DNA from: Lantana camara
Taxonomy: Eukaryota > Streptophyta > Magnoliopsida > Lamiales > Verbenaceae
Direction of reading: 5' to 3'
Length of the DNA: 64,000 bases
Assembly (NCBI GenBank): GCA_037501455.1
Contig: CM074856.1
Location: 89,974,001-90,038,000 of the forward strand
The notes below the pieces were generated by a model that ran no database searches, was not told the DNA's origin, and saw only the letters and a list, made by a program, of their open reading frames with translations. Positions 58,394-64,000 of the stretch are shown here, one piece after another; position 1 is the stretch's first letter; the number at the start of each line of letters is the position of its first letter. The translations under genes were made by a program, and so were the position numbers.

Positions 58394-60071
58394 TATATAT
58401 ATATATACATATATATATATATGAATATAATGAATAATTCTTTGTTAAATTTAAAACAATATTATGTGTAAAATGTTGCATTTGTATAACATGATTCTCT
58501 AATATTAATATTCTTGTTCATTTATGTTCCCTTATTGTACACATATGCAAAATATATATATATATATACTTGTATGTTTAATATGAATCATTAATGTTAT
58601 AGTGTAAATTTTAATATAACTTATAATTAAGTAGGAAGTGTTAGTTATGCAAGATTGTATTTTGAGGGTTAATCTCTATTGAGTTTATTAGCTAAGGTTA
58701 AGGCGTGTTTATATATAAGTATTTAAGAGCCAATCTTGTGTTTGATACTTGAGTTTGTGAAAAAGCTCTTAGTTTATATTATGTTAAATATGTTAGATTT
58801 TAATAAGTCATAGTTAAGTGTAACAAGTTATAGTTAATATTATTTTAGATAGGTTAGATTGCAATTTTCTTGTACAAATAAAAAAAAATTGCATTTTCTT
58901 TCAATGAATTGTAATTTCACTTAATTATAATCTCACTCATTCATAATAGAAGTTAATCAATGTTATGTTAGTGGCGGAATTAAATCCACCTAATTTCACC
59001 TAATCCAAATTCGAATAATTTAATATCACTTAACTAATGAAAAGTTAAATATGATCAAAAAATGAAATGTAAATATTAATTATAATTAAGTATTTATTTT
59101 CTTCTTTTTAAGGTTTTTTTTTTCAAATTCCTTCATTCTTGAGTTAATTAAATATCTATATTTTATAAAAATATACGGCATAAAATATAATTTAGATGTA
59201 ACATAAAAACGTAAGACAAAACTTAACTATACAAAAGTTGTCTAAGTTGCTTAAAAAAAAATATCGTATTTCTAAGTAAATTAAATATATTAATTTTTCT
59301 ATAGAATATTTAAAAATATAAATAGGGAGATAAGCTTCAATCCAAACATAATCTAGGTTTCTTTTTTTTTCTCATTCCGCCGCCGAGTTCTACATCTATG
59401 GCTTGGTGTTCTTCTCCTCATCCAGACATCGAGTTTTTTTCGATCATTCAACCGTCAAGTTCGAATTTTGCATTTAGGGTTTTCTTCTCCTCATTCAGTC
59501 GGTAAGCTTGAGTTCTGCATTTGATCGATTTTTTTCTCGTTGTGCGCGCCGTCGAAGTTTGAGAAGGAGAAAGGAGAGAGCAAGCCTGGGAGGGACAAAT
59601 AAAAACAAAGTTTGGGAAAGAAAGAGAGTGAGTCCAAGAGCAAAACTGCAAAAGGGGTATGGTTATTATTTCTTCCTTGACCTCATGGATGATGGAGGAC
59701 AGAGGTAAACTCCTCAAATTCAAATCTGACAAAGGTGAGAGGGAAAAGGGGGATTAATTTTGTATGAGCAGTAACAATGACAGATAAATATCAAAATCGT
59801 TCAATTTGCAGAATTTCGCAGAGTAAATATATGCATTTTTCGTATTAAATTCATCTTGTTCCTTCATCTTTTCTCTCTCGAGGCCACATTCTTATCGGGT
59901 TGGATTATCCGATCGGATTATCCGATCCGGTAGTCTGCGAATTTGGTTCGAACGAATCCGAATCTTATAGGACTCGGATTCGGATTCGGTTTTTAGAACT
60001 CATAATCGGACTCGAATCCGGAATGTCCAGATCCGCTCCAAGTCCGACCCGTTGACAGCCCTAGTTAATTT

Positions 60072-60378
60072 GAAAGGGATGATTCCAAACTGGGCCCAAC
60101 ATGCTTTCAATTGGTTGAGGTGAACTGCGGCTCATTAAAAAATGGGCATAAAAATAGCCAAATCCCATTAATCCGGCTGAGGGCGTGATTTCTTATGGGT
60201 TACTCATTTTGGGTTATTAAATTTCCAAAGCCTCATTTTGAAGGCCTAAATTTCTAAGTCCAAGAAAGAAATGGTGGTGACATCAATAATTATTTCAAAC
60301 TCATGATTTTGAGTACTTAAAATTTCGTCGTATCGAACGCTTGGCATGTCTCTCGTCGAGCTTTGAAGTGGGGGCATT
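60072..60378 (+). other. Tat internal 3' end with polypurine tract
   Basis: This non-coding segment ends in the purine tract GAAGTGGGGG (60365-60374) just before the 3' LTR. Confidence 0.8.
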
Positions 60379-61578
60379 TATAGACGAATTAATTTTCGTC
60401 GAATTAAAATGCCACACGTAAAATTAAATATTAATTATCAAATTCAATTCTCTTTATTTAATATTTTTTGGATTGTTGGTAAATTAAAATCCATAAAATA
60501 TTTAAATAAATCGATTTAATTGATAATTTTAATATTTATTTTGTCATCAAATCAAGTATTGACATGTGTCAAAATTGAGGTGTTCCGGCCAATCAAATCA
60601 AGCCTTGCAGTTCAAATGGTGATGACCAATCAAATGATGACACGTGGCATATCTCAACACGTGGACCAATCAAGTCAAGACATGTGTTATTTATTTATTT
60701 TCTTTAATATAAATTCATATTAAAGTAGTAAATAAATAAATAAATTTGATATTATCCCTTTAATAAACAAATTAATTAATTAAGGGATAATTATAAAAAA
60801 AAAGCCCCACCCTAAGCCTATAAATAGAGGCATTCTACAACACAATTAAAACAACTTGGAGAAGCAAAGAAGCAAGCCACAAAGCAAGGAGAAAGAAGCT
60901 CTCTGGTGTTCTTCAGCATCTTCGGTGTTCTTCGGCATCTTCAACGGCGTTCTTCGTAGAAGTCAGCATCAATGGCGTTTCATCCGGCATCAAGGCATCG
61001 AAGTGGTGTTTCGGCGTTGCTCTCCTCGAAGATCGAAGCGAGATTCAAGCGTGTTCTTCGCGTTCTTCGTGCAAATCAACCAAGTTGAAGCGTCCGATCC
61101 GCAACAAGACGTTAAGTCCGCGAATCCGGCGTTTTTCTCAAATCAAATTCAAAGGTGCTCCGAGCGTGTTCTTCGGCGTTCTTCAAGAAAGTCAACAACC
61201 TGAGGTGTTCAATCCGCAATTAAAGCATCAAATCCAGATTTCGGCGTTGCTCCTCAACAAATTCAAATCAAACTCAAATCAACATCAAAGGTGTTCATCG
61301 GCGTGTTCTTCGGTGTTCATCAAATCAAGGCGTTTAATTCGCGGTCAAGTCTAAAGACCCGCAATTAACGTTTAAAGAAGCAAATCAAATTCAACGGAAG
61401 ATCGAAGCTCCAAAGTCAACGAAGGAGTTTCAAACCTTCCGAATTTCAGCAAATTCTTGTAGGAAGAATCAGAGGAATAAATTAGAGATTGTACCCGCAA
61501 ATTCAAATCAATCAATAAAATTCATTTGTGATTATTTCTCGCGTTTAATTATTTAATTAACACTGAAATTGAATTACA
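60379..61578 (+). repeat. Tat 3' LTR (1200 bp)
   Basis: It aligns end to end with 33931-35106, with a ~22-bp expansion of the GTTCTTC repeat near 60930-60955. The first dinucleotide is TA rather than TG. CACCT target duplication follows at 61579-61583. Confidence 0.95.
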
Positions 61579-63354
61579 CACCTCAAGAGATATTCTTATG
61601 CACAATTAATTCAAACAAACAAAAAGGAAAGGCAATGCAAGTCACATTATTTCATATTAATTCATATTCGTACGAATAAATTATTTCTTACATGCAAAGT
61701 CTCTAATTAAATCATTCATATCATGGTAATTATGTTTAAATTGTCAAGATATAATAATTCATTTTTATGTAACTAAAATTATCATATTCGTTTATTGCAT
61801 GCCAAGATTTGATTAATTCAAGTTATACTAGTTTTTTCATATTTTAGGAAAATTACACATACACCCCTTAAAGTTAAACAAATAGCGAAATTCAACATAT
61901 CGGGATACAATTATCAAATCAAAACATCCATACATGTCGTATTTCATTAAATAAAAAATTTCATATACATCGGGATACATTTCGATCAACAAATCAAGCA
62001 AATAGCAATGAAATTACATTTAAGCAATTAAATCGATTAGTCCCAAATATACAAAATAATTCGTAACAGTTAAACTGGGCGTCCGATTAACGAACAGGAA
62101 GTGATGTTGGACTCACCACAACGAGGAGGACAAACTGTCCGAAACCCACCGGAACGCTGCTACCGGAGTTGCCGGAACAGTGGCTGGCCGCAGCTCGGCC
62201 GCCACCGGAACGTGCCGGAAAAATCCCCAAAATTTACCCGTGCAAGAATTCCTCGTGGTCGTTCCAAATCCTCGATTAATTTCTGGAAAAATCGTGCCAA
62301 TCTCCTCCAATTTCAGATCTAAGAACACGAAAACCCCCAAATCTTCAAATCTAAATTACTTCCAAATCGGTGAACGAAAATGAAATCCGAAAAAGGCATT
62401 GTCTTACCCATGACGAGCTCTTCGAAACCCATATGGTGGTTGAAGGAAAATATCCCCGGAGCTGACCTCCACCGTTGAACCGCCGCTGCACCGCCGCAGT
62501 TCAGCCACCCACGGCACGAATTAAGATAAACCAAGGCCGGAAATGGACTCACCACGTCGAACACGTCAGGAAGGGGTGCCTGTTCGTTGGAGAAGATCAC
62601 CGGAACGCGACGAAAGATACCGCTACAGTGGCACACCGCCGCCGCGTCAACTTCAGGCGGCGCGTTAGCCCCGGTCTGGTAGCCGTTGGCCGCGCCGCCA
62701 AAGTCAAACGAAACACCGGGAAGGCCTCTTCCTAGCCCTGAGGTGCGTGTCGAAAAGTCACTGCCAAAAACCGCCGAAAATGGCCGGCGAAATCGCGGTG
62801 CCAATTCCCTCCGCCAGTCACGACTGTAAACCGGAGAGAAGGCCCACCTCCGGTTGTCGTCGGGCCACGATCTTGGTACGGTTGTGACCGTGTCGTCGAG
62901 CTCTTCAAAATGGACTATTCATTCATCGAATTCCGTCTAGAAACGGCCGAGTTCGGATTAGTGTGTGTTAGTGTGTGTGAATAGTAGCGAAGAACGGGTT
63001 GAACGCTGGAGAAGAGAGAGAGAGCTGAAGCTGGAATTATGGCATGAATTACGAGGATCCGGGTATTATATCTCGGGGCCTCATACGCGAAAACGATCGG
63101 AAGAAGGGGTTAACGATGTCAGTTGGGCAAACTCAGAGTCTACAGACTCGTCTCGATGCCCCGAACGCGTTGAAGGGGTCTAAGAGGTGGAAATCTCGAG
63201 GAATGACACAAAAACACCTAAAAAGAGAAAATTACAGCCCCTAAACTCTAAAGGAGTTCAAAATAGGGCCGCGAAAAACACAAAATCACAAAATTAAACA
63301 CATAAAAGGTTGAAACGTGGCATACCTTTTACGTCGAACGAACGGGATGTTACA
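61579..63354 (-). repeat. B3: minus-strand Gypsy-type LTR, right part
   Basis: It resumes the LTR interrupted at 33930. It is similar to B1 at 29490-30280 (TTGAACTCACCACAACGAG-like stretch; GACGAGCTCTTCGAAACC; CCGCCG-rich block 62130-62830). It ends GGGATGTTACA at 63354, the minus-strand LTR start TGTAACATCCC. Confidence 0.75.
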
Positions 63355-64000
63355 TAGTGCTAGGGGAGGCGCTACAACAATACTTACCAAAATCATGCAA
63401 ACAATTCATATAAATCATATGGGACATGTAAAAATACATAAAACTCAATTATATCAAGAATCAAAGTCATAAATCACAAATTCAAATTCAAAGTAAAATC
63501 AAGCTCATTAATGGCAAGAATTGAAATACTCAACTACCAAATGATATCTTGCAATAAATACAATACATATAACATGTAGAACATATTTATGAAGTTAGAA
63601 TTCAAATATATCAACCATATATCACATAATCTCAAATTTTATATAAATCCTTACTATTCACATGTTGATCATAGAGATTCATATTTAGCTCCATAAATTA
63701 AAATTAAACCGTAGAAATGAAGAGCATAACGAGGGAATTCAGAAACATACTCAATTTCGAAAAAAGGTGGAGAAACGAGGGAGAACTTGGCTCTTGAAGT
63801 TGGAAGAAATGAACTTGGGCTTGGCTTCTCTCTTGGCTTTGGTTGTTACTGTATTACGTGAATGAGAGAAGGGAGAGAATGTTTCCGCCTTTAAGGGCTA
63901 GAACGGTTCGGTTCATGGGTCACGGGTTCGGTTTAAGTTTTTCGGTTCGGTTCAAGGTTAGAAAGGTATAAGGTATAAATCAAATAAATTCAAATAAGTT
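63355..64000. other. Unassigned sequence, probably another LTR
   Basis: No gene is visible. A GA/CT-rich block followed by a GGTTCGGTT-rich block (63830-63950) resembles the 5' UTR part of the LARD LTRs (26580-26720), so this may be a further, older minus-strand LTR into which B3 inserted. The window ends inside it. Confidence 0.35.

Larger units (their letters stand above)
58050..60063. mobile_element. Non-autonomous hAT transposon (2014 bp)
   Basis: The termini TAGGGCTGTCAA...TTGACAGCCCTA are inverted repeats, extending as TAGGGCTGTCAAtGGGT/ACCCGTTGACAGCCCTA with one mismatch. The 8-bp duplication GTTAATTT is at 58042-58049 and 60064-60071, both diagnostic of hAT. Subterminal regions carry many CCGAATCCGA-type repeats on both sides, as expected for transposase-binding sites. 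No transposase frame is present. The interior has an (AT)n tract, a 98-bp perfect palindrome and unassigned sequence (59340-59760). Confidence 0.93.
33931..61578 (+). mobile_element. Tat-lineage Ty3/Gypsy element with nested insertions
   Basis: LTRs are 33931-35106 (1176 bp) and 60379-61578 (1200 bp), flanked by the duplication CACCT (33926-33930, 61579-61583). Between them lie gag-pol with an added second RNase H (the Tat-lineage hallmark), an antisense plant-mobile-domain gene, and three later guests (MULE, Copia-2, hAT). Removing the guests leaves about 13.7 kb. LTRs differ by about 17 substitutions plus two indels (~1.5%), older than Copia-2 inside it. The 3' LTR starts TA instead of TG. 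gag-pol has two frameshifts and two stops, so it is not autonomous now. Confidence 0.93.

Noticed and set aside
58229..58440. Possible replication origin or matrix attachment region in AT tract
   Set aside because: Only AT-richness supports it; the tract is better explained as microsatellite plus palindrome inside a hAT element.

Overview
This window is plant nuclear DNA, almost certainly from an angiosperm, and consists of nested transposable elements. I found no intact host gene. The evidence is the retrotransposon types (Ty1/Copia; Ty3/Gypsy Tat lineage with a second RNase H; 3.7-4.0 kb-LTR non-coding elements), initiator-tRNA-Met primer sites, a Mutator-like element carrying a plant-type Rab GTPase fragment, and a hAT element with an 8-bp target duplication. 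The AT-rich, siRNA-type repeat landscape suggests pericentromeric or other heterochromatic DNA. The species cannot be named from the sequence.

Layout. (1) 1-8800: a plus-strand element with LTRs of about 3.7 kb and a 3.0 kb internal region without gag-pol (LARD-like; here LARD-A). (2) 8801-27510: a minus-strand sister element (LARD-B). Its 3' LTR is interrupted by LARD-A at 8800/8801 and by a nearly intact plus-strand Copia element, Copia-1 (10223-20312, TSD CTAAT). (3) 27511-33930: parts of three LTRs (B1 minus, B2 plus, B3 minus) of a related Gypsy-type family, each cut by the next insertion. (4) 33931-61578: one Tat-lineage Ty3/Gypsy element (LTRs 1176 and 1200 bp, TSD CACCT). It has a broken gag-pol on the plus strand and a two-exon antisense gene with a plant mobile domain. 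It was itself invaded by a Pack-MULE-like element (45326-47290), a minus-strand Copia (Copia-2, 47745-57688, TSD TGAAG) and a non-autonomous hAT (58050-60063, TSD GTTAATTT). (5) 61579-63354: the rest of B3, then unassigned LTR-like sequence to the end.

Nesting order and LTR divergence (counted by eye) agree. LARD-A LTRs differ by about 0.2%, Copia-1 about 0.5%, Copia-2 about 0.8% and Tat about 1.5%, so each guest is younger than its host.

The most interesting signal is in the untranslated leaders of the two Copia elements. Each has four copies, about 90-110 nt apart, of a small hairpin with a near-invariant core (CCRCG-AGK-CGTGG). The surrounding outer stems differ in sequence but keep base-pairing, and the copies sit at almost the same distances upstream of the gag ATG in both elements. 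A second set of three covarying GC-rich hairpins lies nearer the primer site of Copia-1. I read these as structured RNA, perhaps for genome packaging, dimerisation or translation. That function is inference.
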